Of a stretch of DNA of 6,282 bases, positions 1 to 6,282 are shown piece after piece. The DNA comes from Actinomycetota bacterium (GTDB lineage: Bacteria; Actinomycetota; Thermoleophilia; Solirubrobacterales; Solirubrobacteraceae): assembly GCA_005883905.1 (NCBI GenBank), contig VAYD01000313.1:1-6282 (forward strand), read 5' to 3'. Position 1 is the stretch's first letter. Each line of letters begins with the position of its first letter. The notes below the pieces were generated by a model. That model saw only the letters and a list, made by a program, of their open reading frames with translations. It was not told the origin of the DNA and made no database searches. The translations under genes were made by a program, and so were the position numbers.

Positions 1-894
<894 letters not shown>

Positions 895-901
895 GGGCCT
901 C

Positions 902-907
902 AGTGTA
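902..907 (-). promoter_or_regulatory. Candidate -10 element placed for a leaderless secA transcript
   Basis: On the minus strand TACACT (fits TANNNT) ends 7 nt before the secA ATG, so transcription would begin at or one base before the start codon. A -35 match at 17-18 nt is poor (CTGAGG). Leaderless messages with TANNNT at this distance are common in actinobacteria. Read-through from the hpf promoter is the simpler alternative, so this is tentative. Confidence 0.3.
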
Positions 908-927
908 GAGGCCGAGCGTTCGCCTCC

Positions 928-1278
928 TCAGGCTGCCGGAGACACTCCGGTGTCCATCCCGGTGCTGCGCGATTCGCGCCGGTTGCGGCGCTTGTCGCGG
1001 TGGCGCTTCGTCTGTCGCGCGAGCTCGTCCGCAGCGAGGTTGATCGCGTGCACGCGGTCGCGCGTCGCGTGGCGCGCACGCAGGATCGCGCCCTTCACGT
1101 GAAGCGTCACCTCCGCGACGTACCGGTCGGCGATGGCCGGATTGCGCTCCTCCCAGACCTCCACCTCGAGGCGGGCGAGGTCCGAGACCTGCTTGCCCAC
1201 CTTGGCGAAGCGCTTCTCAACGTGCTCCCTCAGCTCGTCGCTGATGGTGCAGTTGCGGCCCTTGACGTCGATCTGCAT
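928..1278 (-). CDS. hpf: Ribosome hibernation promoting factor, short HPF/RaiA form
   Basis: HPF/RaiA proteins bind in the decoding region of the 30S subunit and silence idle ribosomes in starvation or stress. The 116-residue product starts MQIDVKGRNCTISDELREHV, the usual beginning of the S30AE fold (beta strand, then helix). It continues with LARLEVEVWEE (34-44), an alternating strand, then DRYVAEVTLHVKG (51-63) and the second helix DRVHAINLAADELARQ (74-89). The tail from about 90 to 104 is strongly basic (KRHRDKRRNRR), which suits rRNA binding. There is no C-terminal S30AE dimerisation domain, so this is the short form. The start is fixed by AAGGAGG seven bases before the ATG; reading frame upstream of it is comF shadow. 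It sits between comF and secA as in many Gram-positive bacteria and has its own promoter. Identity is secure. Confidence 0.95.
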   Translation of the reverse strand: MQIDVKGRNCTISDELREHVEKRFAKVGKQVSDLARLEVEVWEERNPAIADRYVAEVTLHVKGAILRARHATRDRVHAINLAADELARQTKRHRDKRRNRRESRSTGMDTGVSPAA

Positions 1279-1285
1279 CGACAGT

Positions 1286-1292
1286 CCTCCTT
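1286..1292 (-). promoter_or_regulatory. Strong ribosome binding site of hpf
   Basis: On the minus strand AAGGAGG lies 7 nt before the hpf ATG. It is the best Shine-Dalgarno sequence in the window and decides the hpf start against the in-frame upstream extension. Confidence 0.9.
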
Positions 1293-1312
1293 CGCGGGGT
1301 CTGGTTGAACCG

Positions 1313-1340
1313 AGCATACGCAGCCTGGACGGGCTGTCAA
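1313..1340 (-). promoter_or_regulatory. Sigma70/SigA-type promoter of hpf
   Basis: In the 71-bp gap between comF and hpf the minus strand reads TTGACA (1340-1335, perfect -35), a 16-nt spacer, then TATGCT (1318-1313, -10). Transcription would start near 1306, giving a leader of about 28 nt that includes the AAGGAGG site. The spacer holds a small inverted repeat (CAGCC, 6 nt, GGCTG at 1321-1336) that could be an operator. The promoter would make hpf, and probably secA, independent of comF transcription. The hexamers are seen directly; the use of the promoter is inferred. Confidence 0.75.
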
Positions 1341-1349
1341 CGGGGCCAA

Positions 1350-2075
1350 TCAGCCCAACGTGCGGGTGTACGTCACGGCGACGACCGTGGCCGTGCCGGC
1401 ATGTTTCAAGGCCCGCGCACATGCGTCGAGCGTGGCCCCGGTCGTGCGCACGTCGTCGACCAGCGTGACCTGTTCGGGCGCAGCGCCGGCGACCCCGATG
1501 CCGCCCCGGCGAAGCCGCTGCCGGCGCCCCGCTCCCACCTGGGCGGCGGCGCCGCGGTCGGCTCTGAGCACGGCCTGTACCCGGAGCCCGGTGCGCCGCG
1601 CGAGCGCCGTGGCGATCCGCTCGGCGGGGTCGAACCCGCGCGCGCGGCGCTTGCGCGGGTTGCCTGGAACGGGCACGAGCACGCCGGCGTCGAGCAGCCC
1701 GCCCGGCGCACCGGCCGCGATCTGCGCCGCCATCAGGTCCGCGGCAGCGGTCAGGCCGCGCAACTTGAGGGCGTGGACGAGCGCCCGCGCGCTGCCGTCG
1801 TGCGCCAGCGGCGACCACACGAGGTCAAGCGCGCCCGACGGCGCGCAGCGCTCGGAGAGCCAGGGCAGCTCGCGGCGGCAGGCCGGGTTGAGCGCGTGCA
1901 CCAGCGAGCGCGCCGTGCCGTCGTGCGCAAGCGGCGACCATGCCCGGTCCAGCGCGCCCATCGGTTCGTCGTGGCCGGGCGGCAGCCACGGCAGGCCGCG
2001 GCGACAGGCTCGGCACAGATGCGCTCCGGGGGCGCGGCAGACGAGGCACGCTCGCGGGACGAGGAGGTCGAGCAT
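1350..2075 (-). CDS. comF: ComF family protein (phosphoribosyltransferase fold) with internal tandem duplication
   Basis: ComF-family proteins join an N-terminal zinc ribbon to a type I phosphoribosyltransferase domain. They are linked to DNA uptake in competent bacteria, but their reaction is not settled. The chosen ATG gives 241 residues starting MLDLLVPRACLVC, the typical ComF beginning. The frame stays open to an ATG at 2138, but those 21 extra residues look non-conserved; a GTG directly before the chosen ATG is also possible. Zinc-type cysteines occur as CLVC and CRAC (10/13 and 21/24). The C-terminal domain has VLVPVPGNPRKRRARGFDPA (132-151) and the PRPP-binding loop VTLVDDVRTTGATL (203-216). 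Oddity: a block of about 41 residues (CRRxLPWL...GALD...WSPLAHDGxARxLVHAL) occurs twice in tandem, residues 23-64 and 65-105. No clear Shine-Dalgarno sequence was seen. It precedes hpf and secA. Confidence 0.92.
   Translation of the reverse strand: MLDLLVPRACLVCRAPGAHLCRACRRGLPWLPPGHDEPMGALDRAWSPLAHDGTARSLVHALNPACRRELPWLSERCAPSGALDLVWSPLAHDGSARALVHALKLRGLTAAADLMAAQIAAGAPGGLLDAGVLVPVPGNPRKRRARGFDPAERIATALARRTGLRVQAVLRADRGAAAQVGAGRRQRLRRGGIGVAGAAPEQVTLVDDVRTTGATLDACARALKHAGTATVVAVTYTRTLG
1761..2009 (-). repeat. Diverged tandem duplication inside comF (two units of 123-126 bp)
   Basis: Unit 1 is about 1884-2009 and unit 2 about 1761-1883, head to tail and in frame. At protein level CRRGLPWL, GALDRAWSPLAHDGTARSLV and HAL in unit 1 match CRRELPWL, GALDLVWSPLAHDGSARALV and HAL in unit 2, with a one-residue length difference in the middle. 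At DNA level the best stretch (plus strand, 1917-1939 and 1794-1816) differs at about one base, and other parts differ more. The divergence shows the duplication is not an assembly artefact. Confidence 0.88.
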
Positions 2076-2146
2076 CACCCGATCGTCGCCGTGCTCGAGT
2101 GACAGGTCAGCCCTGCTTCGTGCCGGATGCGCCACCATCCCGCCAC
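2076..2146. promoter_or_regulatory. Divergent intergenic region between comF and ctaG
   Basis: This 71-bp gap must hold the promoters of both divergent genes. For comF the minus strand has only a weak candidate, CTGACC, 17 nt, GACGAT, ending six bases before the GTG-ATG start pair. For the plus strand no good -10/-35 pair and no Shine-Dalgarno sequence was found. The limits of the gap depend on both chosen starts. Confidence 0.35.
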
Positions 2147-2947
2147 GTGACCGCCGCCGCCACCTGGAGCTTCGACCCCGGCCCGATCCTCCTGCTCGGG
2201 ACGGTCACGACGGCGTACTTGATGCGCTGGCGCCAGGTGCGACGCGAGGAGGGCACGCGCGCGATCCCGGTCTGGCGCCTGTTCGTCTTCCTCTGCGGCA
2301 TCGCCGCCGCGGGGGCGGCGCTGATCTCGCCGATCGACGCGCTCGGGTCAGACCTGTTCGTGATGCACATGGTCCAGCACCTGCTGCTGCTCGACGTCGC
2401 CCCGATCCTCTGCATTCTCGGACTGACGAAGGTCCTCCTGCGCCCCATGACGCGCCGCATCCAGGGCCTGGAGCGCGCGGCGGGCCCGATCGGCCATCCG
2501 GTCTTCGCGATCTTCTTCTACGTGGGGGCGATGTGGGCGTGGCACGCGCCGGCGATGTACGACGCCGCGCTCTCACACCCCGTCGTGCACGTGCTCGAGC
2601 ACCTGACGTTCGCGTGCGCGGGCTTCCTGTACTGGTGGCACCTGCTCTCCCCGATCCGCAGCCGCCACCGCCTCGGCGGCATGGGCCCGGTCGTCTACAT
2701 GCTCAGCACGAAGCTGCTCGTCGGCCTCCTCGGCATCGGCCTGACGTTCGCGCCGGATCCGCTCTACCACCACTACACGGGCGGCACCTGGGGCCTGACG
2801 GCCGAGGAGGACGAGCAGATCGGCGGGGCCGTCATGGCGATCGAGCAGTCGATCATCATGGGCATCGCCCTCGCGTGGCTGTTCGTCCGGATGCTCGAGG
2901 AGAGCCAGCGCGCCGACGAGCGCGCGGAACGCTACGGACCGGTCTAG
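2147..2947 (+). CDS. ctaG: Cytochrome c oxidase assembly protein, caa3-type CtaG family
   Basis: This is a polytopic membrane protein of the bacterial CtaG (caa3_CtaG) family, linked to assembly of the CuB site of caa3-type oxidases. It is unrelated to the Cox11-type proteins also called CtaG. From GTG at 2147 it has 266 residues. About seven hydrophobic segments are visible, near 12-28, 43-62, 70-92, 115-132, 145-168, 180-202 and 225-247. Conserved histidine-rich motifs are MHMVQHLLLL (73-82), WAWHAPAMYDAAL (130-142), HVLEHL (148-153) and YWWHL (162-166). DEQIGGAVM (222-230) precedes the last helix. The start is uncertain: GTG codons at 2099 and 2120 are also in frame and none has a Shine-Dalgarno sequence. 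2147 puts WSFDPG near the N-terminus as in relatives. It is the only plus-strand gene here; oxidase genes are not in view. Its stop overlaps the facing gene's stop. Confidence 0.9.
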   Translation: MTAAATWSFDPGPILLLGTVTTAYLMRWRQVRREEGTRAIPVWRLFVFLCGIAAAGAALISPIDALGSDLFVMHMVQHLLLLDVAPILCILGLTKVLLRPMTRRIQGLERAAGPIGHPVFAIFFYVGAMWAWHAPAMYDAALSHPVVHVLEHLTFACAGFLYWWHLLSPIRSRHRLGGMGPVVYMLSTKLLVGLLGIGLTFAPDPLYHHYTGGTWGLTAEEDEQIGGAVMAIEQSIIMGIALAWLFVRMLEESQRADERAERYGPV

Positions 2948-4323
2948 CCCTCGAGCACGGTGCCGTCAGCGAGGTGGACCGGTCCGCCGTGGGCCTCGAT
3001 CTCGACGTCGCCGCGGACGACGACGCCGGCGCCGAAGGTGACGTCGCCGCGGACGACCAGGCGCTCGGCTTCGCGCAGGGACGGGGCGCCGGCTGCGACG
3101 CGGCGCTCGAAGTCGGCGACGAGTTTGAAGTGGTCGGGGTCGAGGTCGACGTCGGGCGGCGTGCCGTTGCGAGCCGGCGCGAGGACCACGCGGCCATCGT
3201 CGGTGACCTCGTAGGCGTCGGAGCGCAGCGCGAGCAGGTCGTTCGTCGTCTTGACCGGCGTGAAGCGATCGCGCGGGACGCGCAGCGCACGCGCGCCCTC
3301 GATCACGCCGAGCGCCGCGCCCATCGCGGTCTCGATCTGGAAGACGTCAGGACTCGAGCCGTCCGACGGGTCAACCGTCTTGCGGTTGCGGATCAGCGGC
3401 AGGCCGAGGACACCGCCGCGGCGCTCGAGCTCGTCGGCGACGACGCGCAGGTCGAACCAGATCGAGTTCGCGTTGAAGTAGCGGTGGCGCGCGGTGTCCT
3501 GGAACGCGTCGAGGTCCTCGTCCGGCGTCTGCGCGATTTCGCGCAACACGAGGCCGCCGTCCGAGCGCCGCCGCGCGATGTGCCCGCCCTTGCGATCCGC
3601 GCTCGTGCGGTCGGCGACCTCCATGACGAACGGCGCCCCCTCGCCCGCGATCCAGGCCACGATCCGCGGGTCGAGCACCGCGCCGAGGTTGTCGGAGTTC
3701 GACACGAACGCCCACCGGTAGCCGCGCTCGAGCATCGCTGCGAGCACGCCGGATGTCTGCAGCGATGTGAATAGGTCGCCATGTCCCGGCGGGCACCACT
3801 CGAGCTCCGGGTTCGGCGGCCAGGACGCGGGCATCAGGTCCTCCGCGAGAACCTTCGGCTCCTTGGACTGCAGGAAGTCCGCGGGCAGGTCGGCCGAGAG
3901 AGACGCGTGGCGCTCGAGCGCTTCGAGCGAGTCGTCGCGGGTGGCGAACGAGTTCATCAGCACGAGCGGGACGCGCGCGCCCGAGCGGTCGCGCAGCGCG
4001 AGCACCTGGCGCGCGATCAGGTCCAGGAACGTCTCCCCCGCCCGCGCCTCGAGCAGCGACTTGGCGCGCGTCATGCCCATGCTCGTGCCGAGGCCGCCGT
4101 TGAGCTTGATGACGACCGCCTGGTCGAGCAGCTCGCCGGCGTCGGCCTCCGGGAGCGACTCGGCGTCGGGCACGAACTCGACCGGCTCGATCTCGCTCTC
4201 CGCGATCAGCCCGGTCTCGCCGGCGGCCAGCCGCTGGTACAGCTCGGCGAACGTATCGATCGCGACATCGGCGACGCCGGCGTCACGCATCTTCGCAATA
4301 CATGCATCGAGCCCCATGCTCAT
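2944..4323 (-). CDS. UTP--glucose-1-phosphate uridylyltransferase (UDPGP family)
   Basis: This enzyme makes UDP-glucose from UTP and glucose-1-phosphate in the cytoplasm, for polysaccharides, cell envelope sugars and possibly glycogen or trehalose. The 459-residue protein belongs to the eukaryote-like UDPGP family rather than the GalU family. Its motifs, in order: VVIKLNGGLGTSMGMTRAKS (70-89, the nucleotide-binding loop and lysine), CPPGHGD (177-183), SNSDNLGA (208-215, metal-binding Asp), ADRT...KGGHI (237-249), FNANSIWFDL (283-292), TPVKTTNDLL (355-364, catalytic-type Lys) and LDPDHFKLVADFERR (394-408). The C-terminal 40 residues (GDVTFGAGVVVRGDVEI) look like left-handed beta-helix turns. 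Length fits bacterial members. The first ATG (4323) is used; a second ATG at 4317 is equally possible, as neither has a clear Shine-Dalgarno sequence. UDP-galactose or UDP-N-acetylhexosamine specificity cannot be fully excluded by eye. Confidence 0.93.
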   Translation of the reverse strand: MSMGLDACIAKMRDAGVADVAIDTFAELYQRLAAGETGLIAESEIEPVEFVPDAESLPEADAGELLDQAVVIKLNGGLGTSMGMTRAKSLLEARAGETFLDLIARQVLALRDRSGARVPLVLMNSFATRDDSLEALERHASLSADLPADFLQSKEPKVLAEDLMPASWPPNPELEWCPPGHGDLFTSLQTSGVLAAMLERGYRWAFVSNSDNLGAVLDPRIVAWIAGEGAPFVMEVADRTSADRKGGHIARRRSDGGLVLREIAQTPDEDLDAFQDTARHRYFNANSIWFDLRVVADELERRGGVLGLPLIRNRKTVDPSDGSSPDVFQIETAMGAALGVIEGARALRVPRDRFTPVKTTNDLLALRSDAYEVTDDGRVVLAPARNGTPPDVDLDPDHFKLVADFERRVAAGAPSLREAERLVVRGDVTFGAGVVVRGDVEIEAHGGPVHLADGTVLEG

Positions 4324-4333
4324 CCGGCGCCGG

Positions 4334-4363
4334 AGGCTAACGACAGGCCAGCCGAACCGTCAC
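4334..4363 (-). promoter_or_regulatory. Weak candidate promoter of the uridylyltransferase gene
   Basis: On the minus strand GTGACG (4363-4358) and TAGCCT (4339-4334) are 18 nt apart and match the sigma70 hexamers at 4/6 and 3/6. Transcription would start about 4 nt before the first ATG or 10 nt before the second. This is a visual match only. Confidence 0.25.
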
Positions 4364-4370
4364 GCGCACG

Positions 4371-4392
4371 CCGCGCCGCGCCGCGCCGCGCC
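4371..4392. repeat. Pentanucleotide microsatellite (CCGCG)4
   Basis: Four perfect copies of CCGCG (4371-4390) followed by CC lie in the non-coding gap between the AhcY-like gene and the uridylyltransferase gene. On the coding strand of those genes it reads as CGCGG repeats. Such tracts can change length by slippage. Here that would alter the distance between the upstream dyad and the candidate promoter. Confidence 0.9.
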
Positions 4393-4402
4393 CACGGACT
4401 CC

Positions 4403-4418
4403 CTGGACAGATGTCCAG
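4403..4418. promoter_or_regulatory. Perfect 7-2-7 inverted repeat directly after the AhcY-like stop codon
   Basis: CTGGACA, GA, TGTCCAG is a perfect dyad abutting the stop codon of the AhcY-like gene (4419-4421). As RNA it could form a 6-bp stem with a 4-nt loop, but no T-run follows on the minus strand, so it is a poor intrinsic terminator. The compact symmetry suits an operator upstream of the uridylyltransferase gene. Function is not shown. Confidence 0.5.
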
Positions 4419-5486
4419 CTAGTGGCGCTGCCAGCTCGTCAGGTAGTCGCGCTGCGCGTCGGTCAGCTCGTCGATCTCGACGCCGAGCGACGCCAGCTTG
4501 AGGCGCGCGACCTCGCGGTCGATCGCCTCCGGGACAGGATGCACGCCGGGCGCGAGCGCGTCGCCGCGCAGCACGAGCTCCTCGACCGCGAGCGCGTGGA
4601 TCGCGAACGAGACGTCCATGACCGCGGCCGGATGTCCCTCGCCGGCCGCGAGGTTCACGACGCGGCCGCGCGCGAGCAGGTTGAGGCGGCGACCGCCGAC
4701 CGAGTACTCGTCGACGAGCGGCAGCACCGCGCGCCGCTCCTCCCCGAGGTCGGGCAGCGAGATCTCGACGTCGAAGTGGCCCGCGTTCGCGAGGATCGCG
4801 CCGTCCTTCATCCGCTCGAAGTGCTCGCGGCGCAGGACGTCGCGGTTGCCCGTCACGGTGACGAACACGTCGCCACGCTCGGCGGCGTCCAGCGCGGGCA
4901 TCACATCGAAGCCCTCCATCCGCGCCTCGAGCGCGCGCATCGGGTCGATCTCGCACACGATCACCGTCGCGCCGGCGCCGCGGGCGCGCAGCGCGATCCC
5001 GCGCCCGGTCGCGCCGTAGCCGAGCACCACGATGGTCTGGCCCGCGAGCAGCAGGCTCGCGCGCTCGGAGGCGGCCTCGTTGACCGCCAGGATCGGGAAC
5101 TTCAGCCGCCCGGCGCGCTCGATCGCGCGCAGCCCGACCAGACCCGACGTCGTCTCCTCCGTGCCGCCGATGATGCCGTCGGCATCGAGCAGCGCGACGG
5201 CAAGGTCGGCGCCGTCGTCGAGCGTCACCTGCGGCTTGGTCTTCAACACGGGGCCGAGCTGCGGCTCGCGCTCCCCGCGCTCGGCGTGTGCCCCGATCGC
5301 CTCGACGACGTCGGGCTGCACCGTCAGCGGATTCGCCGAGCAGAGGGCCACCGACGCGCCGCCCGCCTCGAGCGTCTCGACCAGCACCGCGGTCTCGGCG
5401 GTCACGTGCAGGCACGCGCCGACGCGAAGGTCCGCCAGCGGTCGCTCGGCGGCGAACCGCTCGCGGATCGAGCCCAGGACCGGCAT
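4419..5486 (-). CDS. AhcY-like protein lacking the catalytic Lys/Asp/Asn segment (likely pseudoenzyme)
   Basis: This is an S-adenosylhomocysteine hydrolase-family protein of the shorter archaeal/Thermotoga-like type, 355 residues from the first in-frame ATG (MPVLGSIRERFAAERPL). Retained motifs: CLHVTAETAVLVETL (25-39), ALCSANPL (47-54), VTLDDGADL (87-95), IIGGTEETTSG (105-115), the NAD-binding GYGATGRG (156-163) with VCEIDP (177-182), VTGNRD (211-216), NAGHFDVEI (234-242) and GEGHPAAVMD (282-291). It ends DYLTSWQRH rather than the KPDHYRY tail of its neighbour. Between AVNEA (134-138) and LLAGQ (146-150) it is 19 residues shorter than the adjacent AhcY and lacks the [16 protein letters not shown] stretch that holds the catalytic Lys, Asp, Asn and Cys. 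The region around 60-85 also looks about 9 residues short. It follows ahcY by 28 bp, probably in one operon. Codon use looks like its neighbours, so it is not an obvious decaying pseudogene. Family membership is sure; function is unknown. Confidence 0.85.
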   Translation of the reverse strand: MPVLGSIRERFAAERPLADLRVGACLHVTAETAVLVETLEAGGASVALCSANPLTVQPDVVEAIGAHAERGEREPQLGPVLKTKPQVTLDDGADLAVALLDADGIIGGTEETTSGLVGLRAIERAGRLKFPILAVNEAASERASLLLAGQTIVVLGYGATGRGIALRARGAGATVIVCEIDPMRALEARMEGFDVMPALDAAERGDVFVTVTGNRDVLRREHFERMKDGAILANAGHFDVEISLPDLGEERRAVLPLVDEYSVGGRRLNLLARGRVVNLAAGEGHPAAVMDVSFAIHALAVEELVLRGDALAPGVHPVPEAIDREVARLKLASLGVEIDELTDAQRDYLTSWQRH

Positions 5487-5514
5487 CCGGCCCCGGGCCC
5501 ATTCGATTCGGGGG

Positions 5515-6282
<768 letters not shown>

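Noticed and set aside
1279..1818. A 180-residue N-terminal extension of hpf in the same frame
   Set aside because: It overlaps comF, is Arg/Ala-rich nonsense, and the AAGGAGG site plus the family N-terminus fix the start at 1278.
1940..2146. An upstream ATG start for ctaG at 1940
   Set aside because: It lies deep inside comF on the opposite strand and adds 69 basic residues with no resemblance to the family. The membrane protein begins naturally near 2147.
1360..3774. A very long open plus-strand frame (804 codons) across comF, ctaG and the uridylyltransferase gene
   Set aside because: It crosses three recognised genes in other frames and its product is low-complexity Arg/Ala/Pro-rich sequence with no family features. 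Long open frames like this are common in very GC-rich DNA.
4371..4392. CRISPR-like or tandem gene repeat
   Set aside because: The unit is 5 bp without spacers, so it is a simple microsatellite.
4403..4418. Intrinsic terminator after the AhcY-like gene
   Set aside because: The stem is short and no T-run follows on the minus strand; it is kept only as an unexplained dyad.
4419..5486. AhcY-like gene as a decayed pseudogene or sequencing artefact
   Set aside because: The frame is open over 355 codons, motifs flanking the gaps are intact, and the differences are whole-codon contractions. Random errors would give frameshifts. Early functional decay by in-frame deletion is not fully excluded.
4360..5502. 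A minus-strand open frame of 380 codons starting at an ATG in the ahcY-paralogue gap
   Set aside because: It is the shifted frame of the AhcY-like gene, rich in Arg and Gly, with no conserved motif. The AhcY motifs are in the other frame.

Overview
This window of GC-rich DNA comes from a bacterial chromosome, most likely an actinobacterium. The evidence is the very high G/C at third codon positions, the conserved order comF-hpf-secA, the caa3-type CtaG cytochrome oxidase assembly protein and a UDPGP-family UTP-glucose-1-phosphate uridylyltransferase. A Thermoleophilia/Solirubrobacterales-like lineage is my guess from overall character, not a demonstrated assignment. No mobile element, CRISPR array, tRNA or rRNA was seen. 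All genes but one lie on the minus strand.

Left block (1-2075, minus strand, transcribed right to left): comF (phosphoribosyltransferase-fold protein), hpf/raiA (ribosome hibernation factor, short form) and the N-terminal third of secA, cut by the left edge. hpf has a good Shine-Dalgarno sequence and a convincing sigma70-type promoter in the comF-hpf gap. ComF carries an internal, diverged tandem duplication of about 41 residues.

Middle (2147-2947, plus strand): a seven-helix CtaG-type membrane protein, divergent from comF. It converges on the next gene so tightly that the two stop codons share the palindrome CTAG.

Right block (2944-6282, minus strand): the C-terminal 255 residues of a canonical S-adenosylhomocysteine hydrolase (ahcY, cut by the right edge). 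It is followed 28 bp later by a divergent AhcY-family paralogue, then a 97-bp gap with a pentanucleotide repeat and a perfect dyad, then the uridylyltransferase gene. AhcY clears S-adenosylhomocysteine in the methyl cycle. The paralogue keeps the NAD-binding Rossmann core but has lost, by clean in-frame contraction, the segment that holds the catalytic Lys/Asp/Asn/Cys in the neighbouring AhcY. It is therefore probably a pseudoenzyme, regulator or enzyme of altered activity.

The observations I rate highest are this active-site-deleted AhcY-like gene in tandem with a canonical AhcY, its missing or unusual start, and the internally duplicated ComF. The rest is ordinary housekeeping sequence.
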